Positions 12,631 through 26,700 of a stretch of DNA of 64,000 nt are shown here, one piece after another. Under the pieces are notes generated by a model. The model saw only the letters and a list, made by a program, of their open reading frames with translations, was not told the origin of the DNA and did no database searches. The stretch comes from Sinotaia quadrata (Eukaryota; Mollusca; Gastropoda; Architaenioglossa; Viviparidae): assembly GCA_028829895.1 (NCBI GenBank), contig CM054182.1, positions 12,046,001-12,110,000 on the forward strand, read 5' to 3'. A program made the position numbers and the translations under genes. How positions within the stretch are numbered: position 1 is the stretch's first letter; every line of letters begins with the position of its first letter.

Positions 12631-12634
12631 ACAC

Positions 12635-12735
12635 TTAAATATGTACCGAAACACCAGTCACAATATTAAAAATCTAATTATTCATAAATATGTAGTCAAA
12701 CACCAGACACAATATTAAAAATCTAATTATGCATA
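12635..12735. repeat. Two-copy duplication, about 52 bp
   Basis: CACAATATTAAAAATCTAATTAT occurs twice with similar flanks. Confidence 0.8.
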
Positions 12736-12954
12736 CATTGCAATAGCGCTATCTCCCTGTACAGACCTTGGACGGATTGATAAAGGACACTTTATGAATA
12801 CTGAAACAAAAGGTATCAGATCACAACACATACAGACCAGGAAAAAGTCGCTAATTAATAGCAGTTAGTAATAAGGGCTTGAATGGGGTGATGGCGCAGG
12901 AGGGAAGGGTGGGAGAAAAGAAGGAGGGATGTTCATAAATGAGTATCGCTGGTG

Positions 12955-14115
12955 CTTTATCAAATGTTTACATCCTGACCAAATCGTGTCTACATCCTGA
13001 TCAAATCGGGACTACATAGTGACCAAATCGTCACTACATCCTGACCAAAACCGTGACTACACCCTGACTAAATCGTGAGTACATCCTGACCAAATCGTGA
13101 CTGCACCCTGACTAAATCGTGACTACATCCTGACCAAATCGTGACTACACCCTGATCACACTCTAAGTATACCGAAACCAAACCCTGACTACACATATTT
13201 ACATCTTAACCAAACCCTGACTACACATTAATTACATCTTAAACAAACACTGACTACACATAATTACATCTTAACTAAACTCTGACTACACCTTTGCTAA
13301 ACCCTGACTACACCTTAATTAAACCTTGACTACACATTTACTAAACCATGACCACACATTAATTACATCTTAATTAAACCCTGACTACACCTTTACTAAA
13401 CCCTGATTACACATTAATTAAAGAATGACTACACCTTTGCTAAACCCTGACTACACCTTAATTAAACCTTGACTACACATTTACTAAACCATGACCACAC
13501 ATTAATTACATCTTAATTAAACTCTGACTACACCTTAACTAAATCTTGATTACAATCTTTGTTACGCCTTAACTAAACCATAACTCTACACCTTTACCCT
13601 CTAAACCCTGATTCACCTTATTAAACCCTGACTGCACCTTAACTAAATCGTGATTGCACACTGGTTACGCCTTAACTAAACCCTGACTACACCTTCACTG
13701 TACCCGGACAGTACCTTAATTAAACCCGGACTACACCGTAACTAAATCTTGACTAAACCCTAATTACGCCTTAACTAAACTCTGACTACACCTTGACTAA
13801 ATCTTGACTACATCCTTAACTAAACCCTGACTACACCTTGACTACACCTTAACTAAACTCTGACTACACCTTAACTAAACCCTGACTACACCTTGACTAC
13901 ACTTTAACTAAACTCTGACTACACCTTAACTAAACCCTGACTACATCCTTAACTAAACCCTGACTACACCTTGACTACACCTTAACTAAACTCTGACTAC
14001 ACCTTAACTAAACCCTGACTACATCCTTAACTAAACCCTGATTACATCCTTAACTAAACCCTGACTACATCCTTAACTAAACCCTGGCAACACGTTAACT
14101 AAACTCTGACCACTG
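12955..14115. repeat. Satellite-like array, about 22-bp unit, 1.16 kb
   Basis: About 50 imperfect units around CTTAACTAAACCCTGACTAC with ACACC. The left end has a related ATCCTGACCAAATCGTGACT form, so the array has two variants that grade into each other. Confidence 0.92.
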
Positions 14116-14228
14116 ATTAATATCGATGATACTACCTTGGGCACGAGTGGTGATTTACTTTCAGAGAAAAGTGTACTATGACTGTTACTTTAAATACTAC
14201 TCGCATAGAAAGGTGCGTGCTGTAGGAT

Positions 14229-14397
<169 letters not shown>

Positions 14398-14399
14398 TC

Positions 14400-15340
14400 A
14401 TCGATGAAAAGTATGTCTATGTATGCCAGTGAATTGTGCACGTGCTTACATATAGATATATCCATTCTAGGAAACGTGTATGACCATATATGGATATACT
14501 TGCATATAGCTATTATGTGTCTATATGTATGAATGTATGCAATTCTGCATATGCTAGTGGTGTATAGAGCATATGTATGTCTCGAGTATAGGCTGTATGT
14601 ATAAATAACGCAACAAACATTAGCTTAGCCTGATAACATAACATAATAACATAACATAACATAACTTCGTAGTATAATTATAAGTTAATTATAAGTTCAA
14701 AAGGAATGACAAAATTGCAGAAGTGAAAAGTAAAATAATATGCAAAACAAAAGGAAAACAGTATAAATTGACACCATGCTGTAAATTGCAAAGCAACATG
14801 GATAGATTTATAAATAGATGGATCACCAAATTATTAGATTAACAAATTCACTCGAAAGGCAAGAATGCAAATCATGAACTCGTTAGTTAAAAAAAAAATA
14901 ATATAATATATAACACATTGAATATTAAATGAGCACTGAATGGACACGGGGCTGTCGTAAGTCTAAACCAAATTTTACTCAGTGACGAATCTTTGATTTA
15001 AAGGTTCAATAAGTGGAATAAGATATGACTTTCTTTCTCCAGTAACAGTCGAACGGATGAAGCCTCCCCAGCATCAAAGGGAGATGACGATAACCTAGAC
15101 ACCCTGGTCTTGTTAAAAAATATTGCAGTACATTTTAATTTCCAGGAAAGGCTCCCGTCGTTGGTAGAAATGGGACAAGGGGTGCTGGGTGCAGTGAAAT
15201 CTATTGTATCAATGCTTATCTATATACATATCCACTGTGTACAATATAAAACATCTGCTAATCGGATTTGGAGTCGTATAAATACTATCCTGATAAATAA
15301 TGTATCACAGCTTTTGGATCTTAGTTACGAGGAAACAACA
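14400..15340. other. Intergenic DNA with one exon-like stretch
   Basis: Mostly AT-rich. At 15043-15162 (+) an acceptor TTTCTTTCTCCAG is followed by an open stretch, SNSRTDEASPASKGDDDNLD..., with a possible donor TTG-GTAGAA. I do not recognise it and place no gene. Confidence 0.35.
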
Positions 15341-15344
15341 ATCA

Positions 15345-15502
15345 GGTGAAGGATATAAATAGATTTAAAGGAAATCGAGTAATAACAAGGGAAAATCTTA
15401 AACGTATATAACACAATATCTAGGTGAAGGATATAAATAGATTTAAAGGAAATCGAGTAATAACAAGGGAAAATCCTAAACGTATATAACACAATATCTA
15501 GG
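15345..15502. repeat. 78-bp tandem duplication, 2 copies
   Basis: AGGTGAAGGATATAAATAGA through CGTATATAACACAATATCT, nearly identical. Confidence 0.93.
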
Positions 15503-16187
15503 TGCACATAAATATAACAACATTTATACGAAAATCTATCAAATGAAGAAATAAACCACGAGCCCCGATAATAAATATTTGCACTTCTATGCATACATAT
15601 TTAAATGTCAATAGTCAACAGGTAATAAATCTCTGAAGAATTCTAAACAATTTGTACATGACCCGAAACCTTTCCCCCCCCCCCATCTCTGGAAATAAAG
15701 CTGTATACAATTAAACGTATATACTTACTTTCTCGTTAAGAAATCAGTAAACTTTATCTAGTAAAATGTCAGTGCCTTGGGGATACATCTGGACCATGTA
15801 TCGTAAACATCTCTCAAGGTAAATAAAAGTACATAAATCTGCTGAAACACAAACTGTAATTTTACTGAGAAAGATCACACACCGAGTCCTGTAATTTTCA
15901 GACTGTCGTTATTACACGACATTTGAATAACGTAGAAGTCGAATCAAACGTTACATGTAATAAAAAATAAAAGAACTATTTGGAAAGTACATCACTGGTG
16001 AATATTCATTATCAGCCCAAGATTATATGACCAACGGACGTCAGTTATATTGATTTATTATCAGGTCTTGGAATTGGTGGCAATTGAAAACGACAAATAT
16101 CGTCTGCATACTAGTGAAGTCTAACGCTCTGTAAAATGCTTTTCTTTCTTGTGAATGAAGGTGTGAAGGTTTAAGGAATGTATACAG
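15503..16187. other. Intergenic DNA, nothing recognised
   Basis: AT-rich, a C9 run near 15673, no supported gene. Confidence 0.5.
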
Positions 16188-16420
16188 TGCGCTCAGAACA
16201 GAGGTCACAACATACCACGACAAAAGTACGCACAGTTACGTGCATAGAGTGCGCTCAGAATAGAGGTCACAACATTCCACGACAAAAGTACGCACAGTTA
16301 CGTGCATAGAGTGCGCTCAGAATAGAGGTCACAACATTCCACGACAAAAGTACGCACAGTTACGTGCATAGAGTGCGCTCAGAACAGAGGTCACAACGTA
16401 CCACGACAAATGTAAGTACA
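16188..16420. repeat. 62-bp minisatellite, 4 copies
   Basis: Unit AGTGCGCTCAGAATAGAGGT then CACAACATTCCACGACAAAA and GTACGCACAGTTACGTGCATAG. Confidence 0.94.
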
Positions 16421-17274
16421 GTTACGTATAGTGAATTGTCGGCAGTTCAGTCAAACGTTGCGTGTCGATTCTGCGGTTTCGTCCAGAAAAAGTATTTACA
16501 AACGACTAGCTTGACAGTCGCTCTATTAATATATATGAATATTTGTTGGAAATTTATCTATCTTTACTTAACGCACTCAGCTTTGGTAGACTGTTGGCTC
16601 TGCAGTGAGTAGACACTTTTCCATGAATTCCATGACCTTTCACTGCCTCATCAGACATCAAACTGCAGGGGGCGCTACTCTGATGGTGTAAGCGGAAAAA
16701 TGAAACTGTTTTCTATTACGTCATCAACAACTGAAAATAAATTAACGTAGCTGTACTTGTGTGACCAGATGATTTAGGACAGCCTTGGTGTGAGTTTTCA
16801 GCAGTTTTCTTCCTCCCATAACGATAAAAAGCGAAGAATAACGAAAACAGAGAAAATAAACCCAACCCAAGCAACATGACCAGAAAAAAGTGATTGATCA
16901 ATTTCGATTCGTCCTCAAATTGCAAGAAAAACGCGTTTAATAAATATTCTTTAAGTCACAGTCCTACATCAGACAGAATAAACATCGTTTATTTAATGTT
17001 TCTGATGTTAATACTTAAATGTAGTATGTACGTTTCTAAAATCTTAAGAGTATGCATCACTACGATATGTGGTCTTCTACAAATTTATGTATAATTTGTA
17101 TATGACTAGTATCTACATTTCACAGTTTGTTTATAAGATAGAAAAATGAAAGACTCAAACAAACAAACCAACCAAATAAAAAGCCCCAACCAAACAAAAA
17201 ATCCCACTAGCCATTGTGATTGCATCAGGATGCCTATGGTAATGCACCTCCACGAATTCAGAGACGAAAGAACT
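16421..17274. other. Intergenic DNA and 3' UTR of the polycystin-like gene
   Basis: No gene supported on the + strand. The right part, to about 16990, is the likely 3' UTR. Confidence 0.5.
16988..16993 (-). promoter_or_regulatory. Candidate polyadenylation signal of the polycystin-like gene
   Basis: AATAAA on the - strand (TTTATT on +), about 280 nt after the TAA. First canonical signal I noticed downstream. Confidence 0.45.
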
Positions 17275-17739
17275 TTAGTGCGTGTGCACCTTAGATAGTT
17301 CCGCCAAGGTTCCTTTGGGACGTTGACGAAGATTGCTGTCAGACGGCGCCACGCTGCCCAACACCGGTTTGGCAGGAGTGCTCTGGAACCCTTTCTTTTC
17401 TAGCATGGCGGTCAGGTTGTCTTGATCCATATAGACGTTGGAGATGGTGTTCAACAGGCGGTCGATGCGATCAGGGAAGTCGTCCACGCAGGAGCTGGCG
17501 CCGGTCATGTACTGCTGGTGCCTCTGCTCGTTGAGCTCCTCCGGCGTCAGAGTGGTCGCCGTCGCTCTCCCGAAGCCTGTCCAGCGTTTGAATCGGGCGA
17601 TCATGAAGTCGACGATCTCGTAGTCGTTGCTCTGCTTTTGGACGTCGCTGCGCACGGCGCCAAACGTCTCGTTGAGGATAGAGACGAACATGTTGACGAT
17701 GATGAAGGTGACGGAAATGACGAACATGAAAATGGAGAT
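17275..17739 (-). CDS. Polycystin-like E30: S6, C-terminal tail and stop
   Basis: Residues about 1770-1923, ending in TAA (17275-17277). ISIFMFVISVTFIIVNMFVS is S6, followed by ILNETFGAVRSD, the conserved polycystin exit from the pore (cf. NMF.AI.(N)(D/E)T). The tail of about 120 residues has no EF-hand and only a weak chance of a coiled coil (DRIDRLLNTISNVYMDQDNL). A 135-codon open frame on the + strand here is a shadow. Confidence 0.96.
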   Translation of the reverse strand: MSIFMFVISVTFIIVNMFVSILNETFGAVRSDVQKQSNDYEIVDFMIARFKRWTGFGRATATTLTPEELNEQRHQQYMTGASSCVDDFPDRIDRLLNTISNVYMDQDNLTAMLEKKGFQSTPAKPVLGSVAPSDSNLRQRPKGTLAELSKVHTH

Positions 17740-20700
17740 CTGTGTCAAAGCGGAGAGACAAAAAGCAGGCACGTAAATGATCTAGAGCTTGGAAGCAAAG
17801 AAAGGCAATGTAAAGTGACGAAACATTAACTGCATTTTACTCTGTGTACGTGTGTCTTTTGAGATTACTTTTCTTTTAACTGAGCCCCGGGATGTCTTTA
17901 GTGTTTAATGACATATCAAAATGAAACTTTTCTTCATGACGATTTTTTTAAAAACATGAAACATGTTATAGTTTTATACAAACAAAAAAAAATGATATAA
18001 AGTAGTTTCAATGCATTATAGCATATAAAGGAACGCAATAAATAAAATTAGTGAACTATTGAGAACTAAAGTTAAAAAATAACTTGAGGGGAACTAACTA
18101 AACAAAATCAATGAATTATATAGAATTAAAATGAAACATAATTTGAGGGGACTTACTAAATAAAATTAATGAATTATTTAGAATTAAAGATGAAAAAAAC
18201 ACAACTTAAGTGGAAGTAACTAAACAAAATCATTTAAGTGTTTAGAAGTAAAGATGAAAAATAACTTAAGGGGAAGTAACTAAACAAAATCATTGAAGTG
18301 TTTAGAAGTAAAGATGAAAAATAACTTAAGGGGAAGTAACTAAACAAAATCATTGAAGTGTTTAGAAGTAAAGTTGAAAAATAACTTAAGGGGAAGTAAC
18401 TAAACAAAATCATTGAAGTGTTTAGAAGTAAAGATGAAAAATAACTTAAGGGGAAGTAACTAAACAAAATCATTGAAGTGTTTAGAAGTAAAGTTGAAAA
18501 ATAACTCGAGGGAAACAAACTATAACAAAGCAAACTAAGTGAAGGAAAATTATTAAGAAGAAACAATAACAGAAACACATTAAGGAGATGAACTTTAAGG
18601 GAATCTATTTGAAATATGTAAAAGAGGGGAAGTAAGCGATCGGTGCTAATTAAATGAGAAAACATAAGACAGAGAAGGAAAGGGAGACAAATAGATGAAA
18701 AGACCACGAGTACAACTAAAACGACAGGAAGTAAACGAACCATTTAAAAGAATTTACACCGGTGTAGAATGCCCACGTTTAATAATGAAATTAACTAAAG
18801 AAGTCTAATAAAGGGGAAGTAACAGAGAAGAAATTGTATCATGTGGAATGAACTCTAGTATAGGGGAAAACGAGTGTTGCCAGTCGAAGGGAGTTAACTG
18901 AGCGGGAACCAATCCCAGTACGCACCTGCGTGAGACCTGGCTCGGCCATAATCAAGTTGTAGATGTCGAACTTGCCCATCATCATGAGGATTCCGGAGAC
19001 GACAGAGTTGATGAAGGTAGAGTACTTGATGTCCACGTTGACGTAGTTGAGGAAGAAGAGCTGGGCAAAGGCGAGGAACACGATCCAGAAAATGATGCTG
19101 AAGTGAATCAAACTGCGGGCGCCATTGCGGAGTGTGGAGGCCAGCATGGACATCCTTTTGTTGAAACGCAGCAGTCTCAGGAACTTCAAGGTCGCGAAGA
19201 ACACCAGCCAACCAAGCATGTAAGTGAACAGCTCGTTCCAGTAACCGACGTACTGGAACCGTATGTACTTAAGACCTTCGGTCTCCTTGAACTTCTTGGT
19301 TAGTCGGTTTGTCTCGAAGAGCTTGTAGAAGTAGATGACGATTGCCGTTAGCGACATGGAGATGATTCCCAATTCTATCAGGTTCCAGAAGCTCTTGAAG
19401 AAGGCCAGCTTTTCCTTCCAGAAGATCCGGATGAGGCGAACGATGAAGAAGAGGATGAAGACACAGAAGATGCCCTCACACACGAGCTGGAAGAGCATGG
19501 CGGACGTCATGTAGGGGAGGAGCATGGCGGGCTCGAAGCGATAACTCTGCACCACACCGCCAGTCTGGTGGAACTCTGCCAGAATTGTGGCGATGCCAAA
19601 CAGATTAACCTGAAACGTGGTGTAAAATGTGAAACGCGCTACGCTGGCTTATTCGTGTGAACTGGCGAAACGATTACACACACTGCACTCATTCAAAGTT
19701 ACCACCAACATGGCGGTGGAACTCGGCCAGAATTGTGGCGCTCTCAAGCAAAGTTAACTTGACGTGAGGTATGAAATATAATACACATTCGTCGGTGTCA
19801 ATAAACCATGAGTAACTCAGATCTCAATTAATACCAAACAGGAGCGATTAAAAGCTAATATCTGTGAAATGTGAAAAAAGAATGAGAGAAAAAAGTGAGA
19901 AAAAAGTTGGAATTCACTACTTTTTGCGATTAAAGGAGATTGAAAGAAAGAATATATATTCAGTCACTGAATACGCACTAATTACAGCTTACAATAGAAA
20001 CATTTTAATAAGATAATTAAAAGAAAAATCATGATATTTTTTTAAATGAACATTATATTTTACTCTTCTTCTTTTTTATTAGAATGAAATCCATCGTCAT
20101 TTTAATAAGAAACAAGGTTACTTTCTTCTTTTCTGTCTTATTTCGCAGTAATGACGAGTTAAAGGGAAGTGAGCATGAGCAGTAATGACGAGTTAAAGGG
20201 AAGTGAGCATGAGCAGTAATGACGAGTTAAAGGGAAGTAAGCATGAGCAGTAATGACGAGTTAAAGGGACGTGAGCATGAGCAGTAATGACGAGTTAAAG
20301 GGAAGTAAGCATGAGCAGTAATGACGAGTTAAAGGGAAGTGAGCATGAGCAGTAATGGCGAGTTAAAGGGAAGTAAGCATGAGCAGTAATGACGAGTTAA
20401 AGGGAAGTGAGCATGAGCAGTAATGGCGAGTTAAAGGGAAGTAAGCATGAGCGAAAACATACCTGCGCATTGTAGATGGTGAATTCTATGAAAACAGCTC
20501 GTGTGTACCTGTCGATCCAGTTCTCGTTCTGCAGCTGCTGCATGAGGACCACAAGGTCACCCTTGGAGCCACGTAATGGCACTACATACCCACCACCAGA
20601 GTACAAGGCCAGCTGCCCCCAGTACGGATAGCTGTCAAGATATTCCGCTGTTCTGTAAATGTACCACTCGGCCGTGTCGTTGGCGGTGCTGTTGGCTTGG

Positions 20701-22685
20701 CGGCGTTTCCATCCGATGTCGAAGTCGTCTTCCTCCTGCTTTGTCATGTCGTAACCTATGTTACACTCGGTAATCACTGCATGCACTCTGGAGTCCATCT
20801 GGCAAAGGTCTGTAGGTAAAGGGAGTTTTCACAGCATTAGATGTTCAGAGTGTAAATTGTTTGTGAATATACATATTGCTCTGTGAAGTAACGGGAGTTT
20901 TCACGATATTAGGTATTCAGAGCGTAAAACACGTAACAGTGAATCATTATAGTGTGAATATCCATAATGGTTCGTGAGTCACGAGAGTTATTATAGCATT
21001 AGGCAGGCAACATGTACCATTATGCCATATGTGTGAATATCCATAATGGTACGTGAGTTACGGCATTAGGCAGGCAGAGTGTAAAACAACTATCATTAAT
21101 TTTCTCGAACAGGATATGGATGTTCAGATGCTGAACAGAAATATCTGACAGTATGTGAACGTGTATGTTACCAAGTAAAGGTAGTTTTCAAGGTACTCTG
21201 ATAATTTAATGATTGTTGACAGTGACCGGTAGAATGAGTATGAAAAAGTCTAAAGATAATTTTCACGACGTCAATAGCTGGATGTTACTTTCAATTGCAT
21301 GTTAAATTTAACACTAAAGGCAAGTTCTCACCATGGTAAGACAGTTGGATTCAAGAAGCGCTGACATTATTCTACGTTGAGACACACTGAACACTAAACA
21401 ACAAAAGTTTCCTACAACATCAGAGCGGATCGCATCGCAACTCGAACAATTACATTTATAATGCATGTGAACACAAGGAACACGAAAGACTAACATGTGA
21501 ACACAAGGAACACGAAAGACTAAAGTTAACTCTGTTAGGAGATTTTGACTACAGCTGTAAACAGCTGACATTAAACTGGAGCAGTTTCCAAAAGTTCTAG
21601 GACTGACTGAGAGATACATAATAGATAGAATAGGTATAATATTAAGAGAGAGAGAGAGGGAAGGAGAGAGGGAGGGAGAGAGTTAGAGAACGAGAGCGTT
21701 AGGACGGCCGTAATACACATCACTTGCAAGAAAGAGTGCAACATTAAATAGAAAGCTTTTTTCAATCCAGAAACCCTCTCAAGAAACGTTTATTTATTTT
21801 TTAAAATCTGATTGACGAGAAAATTCTGGAGAAAATTAATAATACTGAGACTATAAACACACCATGTAAGATTGAAAACAATGTTTTCTTAACATTTAAA
21901 GTCAGTGAAGGTATTAAAAACAATAAAGCCCAACCCCCTCTCGAAATAATAATGTCATGCCGTGTTTTAAAAGCAGCTTTAGAATTACTTCTTAATTTTG
22001 TATTCACGGTTAATGTAAAATATGGCGTCATCTGCTCTACACCACTTCCTAAACTGAATCCCTGATGCTGTTCTCATTACAGGCAACATATTAATTAGAC
22101 AATTTCCTTTAAAAGTTTAATGAAAGATACTTGCATTTTTACTGAAAGAAAATAATACCTGGCTTGATTCTCAATTGGCGCATAATGGCGTAGCCCAGGA
22201 TCTTAGATTCCTTATCATTCACAAAGCCACGTAGCATCAGCGGTGGGTAAGAGTTATAGTAGGGTCCAGCTCGAATGCCATAAAGCAGTCCAGTCTGAGT
22301 CCAGTTCCAGAAGTCATTCGTGTTCATAATCTAAAGAGTAACAATATTCAAACAAGTTCAGGACGAAATTTTCACAATGTCTGATAAGTGCAAATCAAGA
22401 AAAGGCCATGTCGGACCCCTCTCCCCCCCCCCCCCGATGACACAATTTGCAATCATCAACAAATTATGTCATCTGTTTGTATAGTTGTTGAGGTTAAAGT
22501 AATTTTATTAGTGCGTGTTATTGTTTTGTTTTAATTTAGAAATATATCTTACTAGTAGAGTAAACAAAATGAAAGCGACACAAAAGTCTAAGTCATTAGA
22601 TGATTAAAATAATAACTGGCCATGTTTGGCGTGTTAAGGTTCAATAGAACGTGTAAAGAACACAATAAGAAGTCACGAACAGCTA

Positions 22686-22761
<76 letters not shown>

Positions 22762-23690
22762 CAAATAGACACAATAAAGAGATATACATATACTTCCATA
22801 ATCCACATTAACATCTAAGCGATTAGGAACAAAAACAACACGTATTGTATATTACATTGTCACAGTATGGTTTCCATGTAAAATTCACTACAATACCCCC
22901 CAGCCCCACTCTGTAATAACTAAAAGTTCGATTAAAATACACATTTTAATAACTAATGACACATGAGCACTTAGTTATTAAACGCATGGTCAAATGGAAG
23001 GGTTAAGAAATTATTATAGTTTTAATTCCTGACGCACTGAAATAAAATAATGCTTTAAAAAATAATTTTGATAACACTTTTTAAACCTATACACTTTTGT
23101 TGTTAAGAATAAATATAATCCACATTCCATTCTTACGTGTATACTCATTGCTGTCAATAATTGTAAATATAAACACTCCAGTCAGGCTGTGAGTAACTGT
23201 TATTATTAATGTAGACATATACTCCAGCCATGCGTGTCTGCACATTGTTGTTATTGACTGTAAACGTATGCACTGCAAACAGTATTATTGACTGTAAGCG
23301 TATACACTGTAAACTGCGTTATCGACTGTCAACGTATACACTTCAAACTGTGTTATTGACGGTAAACATATACACTGCACACTGTTATGGTAAACGTATA
23401 CACTGCAAAGAGTGTTATTGACGGTAAACATTAAACCGGACACAATGACGGATTGCAAGAGTCTATCCACCACTAACAGTTATTTTAAGAAAGAATTAAA
23501 AAGGTAATTATGATATGGTCATCTGCACATAATCTTTTTAAATCAGCTGCTACAAACTCGTTAATCTAACTGCTTAAACGTGATAGTTTCTATCAAATCT
23601 CTTCAGAGATAAGAAAAAGATTCTGAACCAGATTGACCATTGTACAGGTACAAGCGACATCTCTTTGAGATGAGAAAAGACTGATGTAAA

Positions 23691-23728
<38 letters not shown>

Positions 23729-26700
23729 ACAGTACAGGCACACCTGCATGTCGACGGTATAATTATTAGTTTTATAATACTATCCGTTTTTATAAGCATG
23801 ATTTTCATCTTCCTATCTGTCTGTCCAGGATTTTTGTAAGTTAATATATTTTGACTCTCCATCCAACCACCCAGGCACCCATCTTTCTCGTTAGAAGAAG
23901 ACAGATAACCTTAAGAGATATTTACATCTATGTAAAATAGTAGATTGTAAGCAATAATAAATCCCTTAAAAATAACCTTATCTGGATTTAAACACCATTT
24001 AAAAATGAAAATTTATGTGCTAATGCAGTTGACACTGTTAATGCAGTTGTCACTGTTAATGCAGTTGTCACTGTTAATGCATTTGTCACTGTTAATGCAG
24101 TAGTCACTGTTAATGCAGTAGTCACTGTTAATGCAGTTGTTATAGTTACCTCCACAAATGAGACATTCTTGTCTTGCTTTCTCCCCATGAAAATGCGGTC
24201 CATAGTGTTCTTGAAGTTGAAGGTGTCGGCGTTGCGGTTGCGGTAGCTGATGAGGAACAAGATCCAGAGGAAGAAGACGTAGATGACGACTTCACGGATG
24301 ATTGACCACATTTGAATTTCTTTCCGTCTCTGTTCCCGCGCGGCCTCAAGTTCATTAGGGTCTGGGGGCTTGTACCCAATCTTGCGTGGTCGGGCTGCAC
24401 CATAGACTGAAAGAAAAATGAATAATTGTAGCGGAGTAAATTTGCCTATCCCTATTTCTAAATTTCATTGGTGTATAAATTGTTAAATGTAAAAGTGACC
24501 CGACCTTGGGCATTGCTTATGGTGATATTTATTAATATCAAAGTTCGAAGTAAACAACTCAGGTAAAGATATGCAAGAATTTGCTGATATAATCTATAGT
24601 CTAATAGTCTCACACTTGTTCATAACAAATTCTATCCAATGGGGATAGACCGAAAGTTATTTTGTTGAAGAAAGTTCTATATTCTAATCACTTTGATTGG
24701 AACATCACTCAAGTCCAGTCATAAATTCAATCGTTAGCTTATGGTAAGATAATTGACTGATAAAGAAAGAATGGACTTAGGATATTTTGTACATGTTTGC
24801 TACTGCTAATAATTTAAATTAGAGAATGCTTGTGTAATTGAACCATTATTTCTATGTTCACTAATTGGATTACGTTGTACATTATATTTGTGTATTTTGA
24901 TCTATGCTATATTTCTTTTGCTGTGTGTGTATCGGGTTAACGAAATTGTTGCAGGATTCTCGATAAAAATTCAAAGCGATACAATACTAATATATATATA
25001 ATAATATAAATACTGCATAATGAAATCTCGACAGTAAACTGTACTCACAGTCGGGACTAAATACTGCATAATGAAATCTCGACAGTAAACTGTACTCACA
25101 GTCGGGACTAAATACTGCATAATGAAATCTCGACAGTAAACTGTACTCACAGTCGGGACTAAATACTGCATAATGAAATCTCGACAGTAAACTGTACTCA
25201 CAGTCGGGACTAAATACTGCATAATGAAATCTCGACAGTAAACTGTACTCACAGTCGGGACTCAAATTATGTAGTGGGATCTCGTCACTAGCAAATTTAG
25301 TGCTTTCCTCGTCGTTCTCATCATTTTCCTCATCTTCCTCCCCTGGGTTTTTGATGATGACTGACAAGAAGATCGCCACCAGGAACACCTGTGTCATGAC
25401 GTAAGGAACACGTGACTATTACGTCACACGTTTAATAGGCAAAAATAGGTAAACATCCACCTTTCACCTCTTAACTTAATTCTCGGAATTGTGATCGCGT
25501 TCGAAATATATTTTGAAAATGATGTTCGTGAACGTCATCAGACATTTCAAAGTTTACAATTTAAAGAAGATAATGACAAAATAATGCTGTCATTAGCAAG
25601 ACATAACTTCTAAAAAAGGTAGTAATTTGCAACGGGCTAATAATTAATTATATGATGTCACTATAAATAACATTTCCATTCTAGCAAAATTCTGCAACAG
25701 AAAGCAATTTTATAGGCACGTTAATCTTGGAAATTTAGTTATGCTAGTTTTGGAATATGAGAGATAATTTTGTCATCTGACACAGACTAATTTTGACATT
25801 TTAGATAATTTTGCTATCTAAAGCTATCAATCATCAGACTAATCTCTATCAATACACACGTTAATAATAACATTTTAGCCATCTTAATACTGGAATATTA
25901 GCCATCTTAATACTGGAATATTAGCCATCTTAATACTGGAATATTAGCCATCTTAATACTGGAATATTAGCCATCTTAATACTGGAATATTAGATATCTT
26001 AATTTTGGAATATTAGATATCGTATTTCTGGAATTGCAATGCTAATACTGGAATATTATACATATTAATACTGTAATATTAGACATCTTAATAATCCAGC
26101 ATTAGGAATCTAATATTCCAATATTAAGATGTCTAATATTCCAGTATTAGGAATCTAATATTCCAGTGTCAAGATGTTTTATTAATCTTAATCCTGGATT
26201 ACCAACATCATAAATACTGGTCTGTAGGTCGGATGCAATCTCTAACGTCAAGAATACCGTCCTGTATATCGGATAGGTTGCAAAAGCGTCTCTCGCTATT
26301 GGTTATATGACATCACAAAGTGGGCACTTTATCGGAAAGTAATAATCACAAATGGATTCACATAACAAGACAACTTTTACTAGGAGCATACACACACACT
26401 GAACATGCACTTTGATTAGCTCAGTTTCAGAGCTAAAACTAACATGATAAATATTAATTAGCCAAACAGCACCACAACCCTCATCATCCCCACACAACAC
26501 CCTCAACATTAATAGTGACCTTAATGGGCTGCGTGACGAAGACAGACATGAAGAAGGAAATCAGCATGGACGTGATCCATTTCTTGCATGTCTCGTCCGC
26601 AAAAGAAATTCCATAGAACGTCACCATGGCAGCAGAGACTAATGTGGACACCCATAGGAGAATCCAGGCCACGATGCGGCACCACCAAGGAAAGTCTATT

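Noticed and set aside
12955..14115. Telomere-like TAAACCCTGA motif
   Set aside because: Unit is about 22 bp and does not contain clean TTAGGG runs; interstitial satellite only.
17422..17829. 135-codon + strand frame
   Set aside because: Shadow of polycystin E30 on the other strand, where S6 and the family motif are clear.
20796..20799. Second acceptor TTTGCCAG at the start of E28
   Set aside because: It is 11 nt inside the exon and would break the frame set by the G-ending E27.
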